Source: Bacillota bacterium
GTDB lineage: Bacteria > Macinerneyibacteriota > Macinerneyibacteria > Macinerneyibacteriales > DSCS01
Assembly (NCBI GenBank): GCA_011048995.1
Contig: DSCS01000018.1
Span: 62,001-126,000, forward strand
DNA: 64,000 bases
Direction of reading: 5' to 3'
Shown: positions 36,664-45,754 of the stretch, piece after piece
Layout of the letters: the number at the start of each line of letters is the position of its first letter
Numbering within the stretch: position 1 is the stretch's first letter
Program-made: the position numbers and the translations under genes
Notes under the pieces: model-generated
Told to the model about the DNA's origin: nothing
Seen by the model: only the letters and a program-made list of their open reading frames with translations
Databases searched by the model: none

Positions 36664-39009
36664 TCAGAGGGCAAAGGGATCATCCTCATCGTTGTCGGTT
36701 TCTTCCCACAGGTCGAGATCTGAATCATCGGTGACGACATCGGAAAAATCAGCCTCATCCTCTGTTTCCGTATCATCCAAACCTGCAAAGGGGTCTGCAT
36801 CATCTTCATCCGCAGGGGCAGACTCTTCCCCCTCTTCTGTTATCTCTTCATTTGCTTCTTGTTCTTCTTCGGGGTAATCGTCATCGGAAATGCTTTCTTC
36901 CGATATGTCGGAAATGTACCCCGAAAGTTCATTTTCAATATCGGAAGAAGTGTCAAAGCTATCTTTTTCCCCTGATTCCTCCTCTTTTTCTTCATTTTTT
37001 TCTTCATTGTCCGATTCTGTGTCAGCAACCTGATCAAAAGCACTTTCTTTGGCGGGAGAAGTCTCATCGGAATAATCGGGGAGGTCATCATCGATGCGGA
37101 AGTCCATGGGTTCGGGTGTCCCTTGTGCAGGCGCGATGTCTTCTTCAAAAGCCGGCTCATCGTCTGTTGTCTCTGTCAGCGGCGTTTCTGTAAAGTCATC
37201 TTCATCAGGGAGGGACTCATACTCTTCTTCAGTGGCAATATTGTTTCCGGCAGGCGAAGGAGGGGTCATTTGACGGATCTCTTCGTAGGAGAGATTGGAT
37301 GAAGTCAGCTCGCGGACCAGTTCAAAACTTACAATTTCATGATAGGTTTTGGAGTAAAGATGAAGGGTTTCCAGTAAACCGAAGGCCTTTCTGATATCTC
37401 CCGGAGCCATTTGAGCCAGATAACGGGCGACTCCCCTTTCAGATTCCATGTGAAGGGCGGACATTCTTTTTTCCAGAATGTGGGTCAATGTCACCTCGTC
37501 CGGCGGGGACATGGTGAGCTGAACAGCGCTCTTCAGCCGGGAGAGGAGATCTTTGCTTATAAAACGGAACTCATCTGATTTAAGAACAGAGGCCATAATA
37601 AGAAGTTTTGATTGGCGGGACAAAGAATCCATTAGAAAACGGAATTCATGGGAAGCCGGGGAGGCATCTTCAAGAAGGTGAATATCATCGAAAAGAAGGA
37701 TGTCACAGGACATGTACCGTTTTCTGAAGACATGAAGCCGTCCTTCTTCCCGCATGTTTTCCAGTTCGACGATGAAAGTGTTCGCGGGGATATAGTTGAC
37801 AGTCTTAGCTGTCTTGAGACGTATGGTATTGCCGATGGCGTTAAGGATATGTGTCTTGCCCGTGCCATTCGTGCCCTGAATCAGAAGAGGACGGTCATAA
37901 CTTTCCAGATGATGAACCAGATGACTGACCATATCAACGGTGTCTTTATTATTTCCTTTCACGAAATTGTCAAATTGATAATCGGCCAGGGGAAGAAAAG
38001 CATCATGATCCAATTGTTCGGCTTCTGTAAGAAGAGATGAAAAGGCTTCACGGGCTTTGTCGATTTCCATGGGAGATTTCAGAAGAATCAGCACCTGATG
38101 GCGGTCTTTCTTCAGTAAGGGGTTTTCAATCATTTCAACAGCCGCTTCCATTTCACGGCAGTCAGACAGATTTTTGGAATAAAGGGCAAACGCTTTCTTC
38201 GCATCGTCTAAATTTTTGTCCAAATAACTGTCAAGATAGGATGTGTCGTACCCCAGGCTTTTCCATTCATAGATTTTGTTTTCAAAAAGAGAGCGCAATT
38301 TTCCGCGGATAGCGATCATTTTTTCAGGAATCGTTTCATCATCAAAGCTTTGTGTGGGAAGGGCCTCTTCGATCTCTTCATCAGAGATCTCAACAGTCTC
38401 GCTTTCTTCAAAGATCTCCCGGCTTTCATTTAAGGGAAAACGGGGGCGGGAAAGGGATGGCGGTGGGCCCTCAGGCGTATCTTCGTCTCTATCGGCGGAA
38501 GATTCGTCTGAAATGACTTCTTCGACTTCTTCATGGGCGAACGGGGTGGACAGGACTTCTTCGGGGAGCTCCTCCGGAGCGGTCTCTTCAGGAACAGTAG
38601 CGTCTTGAGCGGAAGTCTCGGCAACGGTTTTGATTTTATCGATCATAAACCGGTCTAAGTCACCGAATGTGCGGAAATGTTTGAACTCTTTATCATAATC
38701 CAAAGAGTGAAATCGTTCAAAAAGAGTGGGAGGCATGCGGAGAAGATAGATATTGCCATCGGGCCGGGAATTGGTATATTCTTTCAAAATAGCCCAGGCT
38801 TCGTCACAGAACGAGGAAGATTTGCTGAAATCAATAACGGTAAAAAGGTAATTAAAGGACTTCATCTTCTTGAGGGCTGCCTCAAAACTTTGAATATTAT
38901 TGGTTGTCACAGCTCCTTCGAGAGCAAGGAATCCGGTATGTTCAATGGAATCGGATGCCTGTGCTGTGAGATGAATGTCGATTCCGTTAATTTCAAATAG
39001 ATTTTGCAT
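36664..39009 (-). CDS. STAS-like / DnaA-type AAA+ protein with acidic low-complexity C-terminus
   Basis: DnaA-like YQFDNFVKGNNKDTVDMV...LLIQGTNGTGKTHILNAIGN and ILLFDDIHLLED; N-terminal STAS-like fold pattern; D/E-rich C-terminal ~190 aa. Confidence 0.8.
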   Translation of the reverse strand: MQNLFEINGIDIHLTAQASDSIEHTGFLALEGAVTTNNIQSFEAALKKMKSFNYLFTVIDFSKSSSFCDEAWAILKEYTNSRPDGNIYLLRMPPTLFERFHSLDYDKEFKHFRTFGDLDRFMIDKIKTVAETSAQDATVPEETAPEELPEEVLSTPFAHEEVEEVISDESSADRDEDTPEGPPPSLSRPRFPLNESREIFEESETVEISDEEIEEALPTQSFDDETIPEKMIAIRGKLRSLFENKIYEWKSLGYDTSYLDSYLDKNLDDAKKAFALYSKNLSDCREMEAAVEMIENPLLKKDRHQVLILLKSPMEIDKAREAFSSLLTEAEQLDHDAFLPLADYQFDNFVKGNNKDTVDMVSHLVHHLESYDRPLLIQGTNGTGKTHILNAIGNTIRLKTAKTVNYIPANTFIVELENMREEGRLHVFRKRYMSCDILLFDDIHLLEDASPASHEFRFLMDSLSRQSKLLIMASVLKSDEFRFISKDLLSRLKSAVQLTMSPPDEVTLTHILEKRMSALHMESERGVARYLAQMAPGDIRKAFGLLETLHLYSKTYHEIVSFELVRELTSSNLSYEEIRQMTPPSPAGNNIATEEEYESLPDEDDFTETPLTETTDDEPAFEEDIAPAQGTPEPMDFRIDDDLPDYSDETSPAKESAFDQVADTESDNEEKNEEKEEESGEKDSFDTSSDIENELSGYISDISEESISDDDYPEEEQEANEEITEEGEESAPADEDDADPFAGLDDTETEDEADFSDVVTDDSDLDLWEETDNDEDDPFAL

Positions 39010-39028
39010 TCAAACCTCCCTTTTGTCC

Positions 39029-39056
39029 ATTTTAAGAGACACGCGGTTTTTGTCAA
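39029..39056 (-). promoter_or_regulatory. Promoter of the DnaA-like gene
   Basis: Minus strand TTGACA (39056-39051), 16-nt spacer, TAAAAT (39034-39029). Confidence 0.72.
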
Positions 39057-39078
39057 GATTCTTTTGACCGCGGCGGGC

Positions 39079-39106
39079 TTGACCTTTAGAGAAATTCCAT
39101 TATAAT
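39079..39106 (+). promoter_or_regulatory. Promoter of the adenosine-specific-kinase / polA operon
   Basis: TTGACC (39079-39084), 16-nt spacer, TATAAT (39101-39106). Confidence 0.75.
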
Positions 39107-39133
39107 GATTTCAAGTATCAAAAGGAGTTATGT

Positions 39134-39616
39134 ATGGAGATTCATGCTGTTGAAATCATCAAAGAAGATGATGAAAATATCATATTAGGGCAGTCTCACT
39201 TCATCAAAACCGTGGAAGACCTTTATGAAGCCGTTATTCAATCTTCTCCGGGCATCCGGTTTGGAATCGCTTTTAATGAAGCCAGCGGACCCTGTTTGGT
39301 CCGTCATGAAGGCAATGATGAGGCGCTGAGAAGGAAGGCTGCAGAAAACATCAAAAAGATCGGGGCCGGACATGCTTTTCTTATTCTCATAAAAGACGGG
39401 TTTCCCATCAACTGCCTTAATGCCGTCAAGAGTGTCCCCGAAGTCTGCACGATCTTTGCTGCCACAGCGAATCCTCTGACCGTCCTCGTGGCGGACAAGG
39501 GTACGGGGCGGGGTATTGTCGGTGTCATTGACGGGGAAAAACCTTCCGGATATGAAACTGAGGATGATCAAAAGAAACGGCATCAATTCCTGCGTCAAAT
39601 CGGTTATAAAAGGTAA
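39134..39616 (+). CDS. Adenosine-specific kinase family protein (DUF355/PF04008-like)
   Basis: GIRFGIAFNEASGPCLVRHEGND, GHAFLILIKDGFPINCLNAVK, ATANPLTVLVADKGTGRGIVGVIDG. Confidence 0.88.
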   Translation: MEIHAVEIIKEDDENIILGQSHFIKTVEDLYEAVIQSSPGIRFGIAFNEASGPCLVRHEGNDEALRRKAAENIKKIGAGHAFLILIKDGFPINCLNAVKSVPEVCTIFAATANPLTVLVADKGTGRGIVGVIDGEKPSGYETEDDQKKRHQFLRQIGYKR

Positions 39617-39622
39617 TTTTCC

Positions 39623-40183
39623 GTGCTGAAAAAAAACATTCGCTGGAGCAAAGAAAAGATCTGTGAAAATATCCGGATGCTTAAAAAAGAAGGCATGATC
39701 CTGATTCCTTCCGAGGTGAGGACTGTCCATCCAAAATTGTTTAATGCAGCCGTTCAAAAAAAATATTTCGGCTCCTGGCGGGAAGCGCTGAAAAGCTGCG
39801 GAATCGATCCGGAACGGGAATATAGGGCCGCAAAGAAGAAAAAAGGCGGCGTTTCCCTTTTGACCAAAGAAGAGATGATTTCAGAGATCAGGGCCATGCC
39901 TCCTGAAAAGCTGTCAAAAACATATATTCAAAGAGCTTCCTTTTACTCGGCGGTCAGACAGACGTTCGGCTCTTGGAAGGCCGCGTTAAAGGCCGCGGGG
40001 TGCGAGAATGCCGGATTGCGTTGTAAAGAAAAAGAGCTTCTCGCTTCCATCCGTTCCTTTTTAAAGGAATTCGGCACATCTTCCGTATCTCATCATAACC
40101 CTTCTCTTTATGCCCGCGCCTATCGTTGGTTCGGGAGCTGGGAAAAGGCAAAAGAAAGGGCTCTTGAGGAGGGCCGCTTATGA
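39623..40183 (+). CDS. Triple homing-endonuclease-associated-type repeat protein without a nuclease domain
   Basis: Three ~50-aa repeats ending YFGSWREALKSCG / TFGSWKAALKAAG / WFGSWEKAKERAL; GTG start. Confidence 0.7.
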   Translation: MLKKNIRWSKEKICENIRMLKKEGMILIPSEVRTVHPKLFNAAVQKKYFGSWREALKSCGIDPEREYRAAKKKKGGVSLLTKEEMISEIRAMPPEKLSKTYIQRASFYSAVRQTFGSWKAALKAAGCENAGLRCKEKELLASIRSFLKEFGTSSVSHHNPSLYARAYRWFGSWEKAKERALEEGRL

Positions 40184-42651
40184 ATGAAAAAAAATTCTTT
40201 CTTATTGACGGCAATGCCTTGGCTTACCAGGCTTATTACGCCTTTCAACGCCAGGAACTGACTAACCCTGCAGGTGAGCCTGTCGGAGCATTTTACGGCT
40301 TTCTTCGAAAGCTTTTCAGCCTGATTGAAACCCATCAACCGGATTATCTCTATGTTGTCTTTGATTCTAAGGGGAAAACGGATAATCATGAACTTTTTGA
40401 AGAGTATAAAGCCAACCGCAAGCCGATGCCGGGCGAATTACGTTCCCAGATACAAAATATTAAGTCTTTTCTGGACACCGCCCGTATTGCCCGGATGGAA
40501 ATTCCCGGACATGAGGCTGATGATATTATCGGCTCATTGGCGGAAAAGATAAAAAAAGACCCGTGTTGCCGGGTGACGGTTTACACCCCTGATAAAGATC
40601 TTCTTCAGCTGATCGATGACAGGGTTCTGGTTTTGAAAAGCGGCCCCAAAGAGGATAAACCCTATGATAGGAAACGCTTTGAGGAAGAATTCGGTTTTCC
40701 ATTACAGTATTTTACTGACTATCTGGCCCTTATGGGCGACAGTTCCGATAATATCCCCGGAGTGAAAGGAATCGGCCCGAAGGGGGCTAAAAATCTCATC
40801 GCTGCCTTGGGTGATGTGGAATCTATCATAAAACAATCAGAAAAGATAGGGAATCCCCGGGCCAGGGAGCAGATCAAAGAACAGGAACAGATGCTTCTTC
40901 TCTCCAAAAAGCTTGTTGTGATCAATCGTCATATCTCTTTTGAGATCGAGGATGAAAAGTCCCGTTTTCCTCAATATGACCCGGAGACGATCCATAGTTT
41001 TTTTCAAGAGCAGGGATTTCGGTCTCTTTTGCGTTATATTCAAGAAAAGCCCGGGAAAAGTGCCGAAAAGAAAACGGCACCAGTCCTCTATTCGGACGAG
41101 GATCCGTCAGAGAAAGGCAGCGAATTTCTTCTTTTCCAAAAAGACGGAGCGGTAGAGCTGGCAGCGGTGGACGATGAAAAATATTACCGCCTTTCCTCAC
41201 CGGATCCTCTTCTTAAAAGGCCCGAAATCACATTATGGGTATGGGACGCCCATGAGTTCATCCGCAAATCCGATCCTGCAGCCTCTCTTTTGGACATCAG
41301 GTTAATTGATTATTGGGCAAATCACTCTGAAACGTTCAATTCATCGGCGGATTTTTATCGACAGCGCTCGATCGATTCGGTCAAAGAACTAAGAGATTAT
41401 TTCCTCTCTTCCCGCCGGGAGCTCAAAACACGAAAAGTCTGGGATTATATCATGGCCACAGAGATGGCTCTGCCGAATGTGCTTTCATTTATGGAAGAGC
41501 GGGGGGTCAAGATCGATATTCCCCGTTTGGAGTCTCATGAAAAAGAACTGGTGAAAGAGATCGGGAATAAAGAAAAAGAGATCTTCGAAGAATGCGGGGA
41601 AGAGTTTAACCTACGCTCTCCGAGACAATTGGGAGAGGTTCTTTTTGAAAAAATGGGCATCAAGACACCTGGACGGATGAAAAAAACAAAAACCGGTTAT
41701 TCAACGGATGAGTCTGTCCTGCAGAAAGTCGCAGCTGTCCACCCTGTAGGAGAGATGCTTCTTGAATACAGGAAAATGCATAAAATCCTTTCAACGTATA
41801 TTCTGCCGATTAAAGAAGCCGTAGATGAAAATAAGCGGCTGCACACGACATTTGATTATTGCGGCACAGCTACGGGACGGCTTTCTTCAAAAAACCCCAA
41901 CGTACAAAATATTCCTATCTACGGAGAGTGGGGAAAAAAGATGCGGCAGCTCTTCATAGCCGATCCGGGTTACTGCCTTGTCTCTGCCGATTATTCGCAA
42001 ATGGAATTGCGTATAATGGCTCATTACTCCGGTGATGAGAACTTGATCTCGATCTTCAGGGAAAAAGGGGATATTCATAGTGAAACGGCCCGGCGCCTGT
42101 TCGGGGAGACAGGCCGTCAGATGCGTCATGAAGCTAAGGCTGTTAACTTTGGGATCATCTACGGGCAATCCGCGTACACCTTGTCGTCGCAGCTGGGAAT
42201 TTCTCTGAATGAAGCTGAATCATTGATCCAACGCTATTTTGAGCGTTTTGCGGGGGTGCGCTCTTTTATCGATAAGACGGTGAATGAAGCCCGTGAAAAC
42301 GGGTGGGTCTCTTTGATTTCCGGCAGGAGAAGAAAAGTGGCCGGTATTGACAGCAAAAACAGAATGATGCGTGAAGCTGCTCAGCGGATCGCCGTGAATA
42401 CACCTATACAGGGTAGTGCAGCTGACATCATCAAAGAAGTGATGGCCCGGACGGGCCGCAAGTGGAGTGACGATGACAACGTGCGGCTTCTTCTTCAGAT
42501 TCATGATGAACTTCTTTTTGAAGTCAAAGAAGATGTTTTACAGCAAGTCCTTCCGGAGATTCAAGAAATTATGGAAAAATCGCCTTTTGAGCTTTCCGTC
42601 CCCCTTTCTGTGGAGATCTCCCACGGGAAGAATTGGGAGGAAGCCCATTAA
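40180..42651 (+). CDS. polA: DNA polymerase I
   Basis: 5' nuclease domain (LIDGNALAYQAYYAF, GHEADDIIGSLA); polymerase motifs DYSQMELRIMAH, RHEAKAVNFGIIYGQS, QIHDELLFEV. Confidence 0.97.
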   Translation: MNEKKFFLIDGNALAYQAYYAFQRQELTNPAGEPVGAFYGFLRKLFSLIETHQPDYLYVVFDSKGKTDNHELFEEYKANRKPMPGELRSQIQNIKSFLDTARIARMEIPGHEADDIIGSLAEKIKKDPCCRVTVYTPDKDLLQLIDDRVLVLKSGPKEDKPYDRKRFEEEFGFPLQYFTDYLALMGDSSDNIPGVKGIGPKGAKNLIAALGDVESIIKQSEKIGNPRAREQIKEQEQMLLLSKKLVVINRHISFEIEDEKSRFPQYDPETIHSFFQEQGFRSLLRYIQEKPGKSAEKKTAPVLYSDEDPSEKGSEFLLFQKDGAVELAAVDDEKYYRLSSPDPLLKRPEITLWVWDAHEFIRKSDPAASLLDIRLIDYWANHSETFNSSADFYRQRSIDSVKELRDYFLSSRRELKTRKVWDYIMATEMALPNVLSFMEERGVKIDIPRLESHEKELVKEIGNKEKEIFEECGEEFNLRSPRQLGEVLFEKMGIKTPGRMKKTKTGYSTDESVLQKVAAVHPVGEMLLEYRKMHKILSTYILPIKEAVDENKRLHTTFDYCGTATGRLSSKNPNVQNIPIYGEWGKKMRQLFIADPGYCLVSADYSQMELRIMAHYSGDENLISIFREKGDIHSETARRLFGETGRQMRHEAKAVNFGIIYGQSAYTLSSQLGISLNEAESLIQRYFERFAGVRSFIDKTVNEARENGWVSLISGRRRKVAGIDSKNRMMREAAQRIAVNTPIQGSAADIIKEVMARTGRKWSDDDNVRLLLQIHDELLFEVKEDVLQQVLPEIQEIMEKSPFELSVPLSVEISHGKNWEEAH

Positions 42652-43953
42652 ATGAGAGTCTTTGTCAGCCATGAAGGAATGGATTTCGACTCTCTGGCGG
42701 GGATGGTCGCTGCACGGAAACTCTATGGCGGGGGGGAACTCCTCAGTTTGGGGAAAAAACGGGACAATGTAGCTCTTTTCCTCAAGCTTCATTATAAATA
42801 TTTTTCTATTGAAAAGTTTTCCCGTTTTAAAAATCTGGCTGATATTACTGAAGTCGTGATGGTCGATACACGGCGTAGACAGCGGCTGGGCCGTTTTGCA
42901 GATTTTTTGGAAAAAAATCCCGTTAACATTATTATTTACGATCATCATCCCGGCGGGGATATTACAGGAGAAGAAAATTACGTGGAAGCCACGGGGGCGG
43001 TGACGACCCTTCTTGTAGAGAAGCTTTTTGAAAAAGAGATCTATATTGACCCTGTAGAAGCTGCGCTTTTTCTCCTCGGGATCTATGAAGATACTGGTTC
43101 ATTGACATATTCCACGACGACAGCGCGGGATGTGGCCGCTGTCGCCGAATTGATGAAACGGGGAGGGCGGCCCGAAAATATTCATGCTTTTCTGAACAGA
43201 GAATTCAATCCTCTTCAACACAAACTGCAGGACATGTTGAAAGAATCGCTTCAAGCCTATTCTGTAAACGGATTGCCTCTGCACATTGCCACAGCGGTTT
43301 TGGATGAGATCGTCGGAGGGATCTCTGATATTTTGCAACGGATCCACACTCTGGAGAACCTGCAGACTTCTTTTGCCATTGTTCAGATGGGCAAAAAAGT
43401 TCTTGTCGTGGGTAAGACGGCCGGTGATGATGTCAATATGAATGAGATCATGACGGCTTTCGGAGGCGGGGGGCACATCAAATCAGCTTCTGCGACTCTT
43501 CTTGATACAACGGCTCCGGATGTCAAAGAGAGGCTTTTATCTCTTCTTAAAACAAAAGCTGTTCCGGGCATTAAGGCAGAAGATATTATGTCACGGCCTG
43601 TTTTCACTCTCAATGAGAATGAAAAATTAGGTTCGGTTATCGAGAAGATCATTTACAGTCATTATCGTAGCGCTCCGGTAGAAAATGATCAGGGGCAGAT
43701 CGTAGGATGGGTCTCAAAAGAGAAGATCATGCAGATGAGAGAGAAAAAGCAGCTTCATGTCCCCGTAAAAGGGATTATGGATAGATTTTTGGTGTTTTTG
43801 CCTGCGGATAGTCCTGTGGACAGAGTCAGAGAAACTTTTTTTAAAGAAAACGTGTCTCTTATAATAGTTACAAAAGGGGAAAATATGGCCGGCATAATTA
43901 CCCCCTCGGATGTGGTTCACTACTTGCACGCCGGAAAAGGAGGACTATCATGA
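42652..43953 (+). CDS. DHH/DHHA1 phosphoesterase-like protein with tandem CBS domains
   Basis: VSHEGMDFDSLAGMVAARKLY, IIYDHHPGGD, GGGGHIKSASATL, two CBS units. Confidence 0.9.
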   Translation: MRVFVSHEGMDFDSLAGMVAARKLYGGGELLSLGKKRDNVALFLKLHYKYFSIEKFSRFKNLADITEVVMVDTRRRQRLGRFADFLEKNPVNIIIYDHHPGGDITGEENYVEATGAVTTLLVEKLFEKEIYIDPVEAALFLLGIYEDTGSLTYSTTTARDVAAVAELMKRGGRPENIHAFLNREFNPLQHKLQDMLKESLQAYSVNGLPLHIATAVLDEIVGGISDILQRIHTLENLQTSFAIVQMGKKVLVVGKTAGDDVNMNEIMTAFGGGGHIKSASATLLDTTAPDVKERLLSLLKTKAVPGIKAEDIMSRPVFTLNENEKLGSVIEKIIYSHYRSAPVENDQGQIVGWVSKEKIMQMREKKQLHVPVKGIMDRFLVFLPADSPVDRVRETFFKENVSLIIVTKGENMAGIITPSDVVHYLHAGKGGLS

Positions 43954-44846
43954 GACGCAGGCTTTTACTTCTTATCGTTATTTTGTCCCTTCTTATCGCT
44001 GCGCTTTTCGCCGCCGGTTCTATCCTTGAAAATGCCGATGAAACAGCATCCATGCTTTCAGGCCTTTCTTCCGATGAAACAGTAACAGGCCTTTATCAGG
44101 GAGATCTGATCATTCAAGATAGCCGCTGTGTTTTAAAGGCTGTCGTGGAAGGGGACCTTTATATTGTAAAATCCACAGTGACTGTAGGTGAGGGGGGAAG
44201 CGTTTCGGGAGATGTCTATTTGGAAGACGCCACATTGTTTACCTCTGAAAACGAGATCACGGCTGAATACGCTCAAGTCCCGGGCAGCGCTGTAGCAAAG
44301 ACATCCGTTAACGGCCGCTCTGAAAGCGCCCCTTTCCGTACGTCTTCACAAGGGATTCACCGGGCGATTCCGGACCGCATCTTTTTTTATATTATGATCT
44401 TTCTTGTCCTTTTTATCATCCATTATCTTCTGGGGGACCGCATTGCTTATTTAAAAGAGGATTTCGGATCGTATGTTATCAAATATTTCTTTGTGGGTTT
44501 AGGGTTTTATGTTCTTCTGCCGGTGGCTATACTCCTGCTTATTGTGACCATTATCGGTATACCGGTACTCATCTTTATGTCGATTCTTTTTCTGTTTGCA
44601 CTTTTTGTAGGCTTTCTTATCACTCTCCACCGCGGCGGGGTTTTGGTTTTTCCGTCAGCCCGGACGCCATGGATTTTCGGATTTTTGCTTTATGCTTTTG
44701 TTGACCTCCTTTTGACGCTCCTGGCCTCAGGTTTTTCAGCTCCGGCCTTTGATTTGTTCTATTTGCTCTTTATATCCTGTATTATTCTTTTTTCAACGGG
44801 CATTTCGCTCCGGTATTTAAAAAATCTGATGAAAAAGAAAAAATAA
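43950..44846 (+). CDS. Membrane protein with bactofilin-like N-terminal segment
   Basis: VEGDLYIVKSTVTVGEGGSVSGDVYLEDATL repetitive beta segment followed by several TM helices. Confidence 0.55.
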   Translation: MRRRLLLLIVILSLLIAALFAAGSILENADETASMLSGLSSDETVTGLYQGDLIIQDSRCVLKAVVEGDLYIVKSTVTVGEGGSVSGDVYLEDATLFTSENEITAEYAQVPGSAVAKTSVNGRSESAPFRTSSQGIHRAIPDRIFFYIMIFLVLFIIHYLLGDRIAYLKEDFGSYVIKYFFVGLGFYVLLPVAILLLIVTIIGIPVLIFMSILFLFALFVGFLITLHRGGVLVFPSARTPWIFGFLLYAFVDLLLTLLASGFSAPAFDLFYLLFISCIILFSTGISLRYLKNLMKKKK

Positions 44847-44863
44847 CATCAAAAGGGGGATCT

Positions 44864-45754
44864 ATGCTTTTACAACTGGATAATGTTGATAAGTATTACG
44901 GGTCATTCCACGCCGTCAAAGGACTTTCTATGCGTCTGGAAGAGGGAAAGGTCTACGGATTTTTAGGCCGGAACGGTGCCGGAAAGACCACGACTCTCAG
45001 AATGATCATGGACATCTATTACCCCGAAAAAGGAGAGATCAAAAGGTTTTTCAATCCTGACGAAGTCTCTTATCTGCCGGAAGAGAGAGGGCTTTACCCG
45101 AAAATGACTGTTACGGAGACATTGGATTTTTTCGGGGAGATCAAGGGGATGAGCCGTAAAAATATCAGAAGTGTTTCGCCGCGTTGGTTGGAGCGTTTTG
45201 ACCTTGCCGAATGGTCGGACAAAAAAGTCGAAGCTCTTTCCAAAGGAATGCAGCAGAAACTGCAGTTTATCATCACGGCGATGAATAATCCCAAATTTCT
45301 GATCCTCGATGAACCCTTTTCAGGGCTGGATCCGCTCAACATTCAGATCTTCAAAGATGAGATCGTCTCTCTCATGCGCCAGGGGACGACAGTCCTTTTT
45401 TCCACTCATATTATTGAGCATGCCGAAAACATCTGCAACCATGTGACGATCATTAAGGAGGGGGAAAAGGTCATCGACGGGCCGATTACAGAGATCAAGG
45501 AAAAGTACGGGAAAATGAATCTCTTTATCCGCTATAGCGGCGACGGCGCTCAGCTTAAAAACGGAATGGAGCAGAAGATCGATGATTACGGCAGTTATGC
45601 CGAAGTGATCCTGAAAGACGGCAAAGCCTATGCGGAATATCTCCGCAGGATCTCTCAACAGCTGGATATCTCTGAATTCCGTGTGGATCTGCCCAGTTTG
45701 AAATCTGTTTTTTTGGATGCTGTGAACACCCGGGAGGAAGAGAATGAAAAATAA
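44864..45754 (+). CDS. ABC transporter ATP-binding protein (NatA/YhaQ-like)
   Basis: GFLGRNGAGKTTTLRM, LSKGMQQKLQFI, FLILDEPFSGLDP. Confidence 0.94.
   Translation: MLLQLDNVDKYYGSFHAVKGLSMRLEEGKVYGFLGRNGAGKTTTLRMIMDIYYPEKGEIKRFFNPDEVSYLPEERGLYPKMTVTETLDFFGEIKGMSRKNIRSVSPRWLERFDLAEWSDKKVEALSKGMQQKLQFIITAMNNPKFLILDEPFSGLDPLNIQIFKDEIVSLMRQGTTVLFSTHIIEHAENICNHVTIIKEGEKVIDGPITEIKEKYGKMNLFIRYSGDGAQLKNGMEQKIDDYGSYAEVILKDGKAYAEYLRRISQQLDISEFRVDLPSLKSVFLDAVNTREEENEK

Noticed and set aside
36692-37193. Candidate repeat or CRISPR-like region with recurring TCATCTTC-type words
   Set aside because: Explained by codon repetition for Glu/Asp in the acidic tail of the DnaA-like protein; no regular unit length.
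38276-38608. Ser-rich 110-aa ORF antisense to the DnaA-like gene
   Set aside because: Serine-rich translation is the antisense product of the acidic D/E-rich linker (GAA/GAT codons), not a real low-complexity protein.
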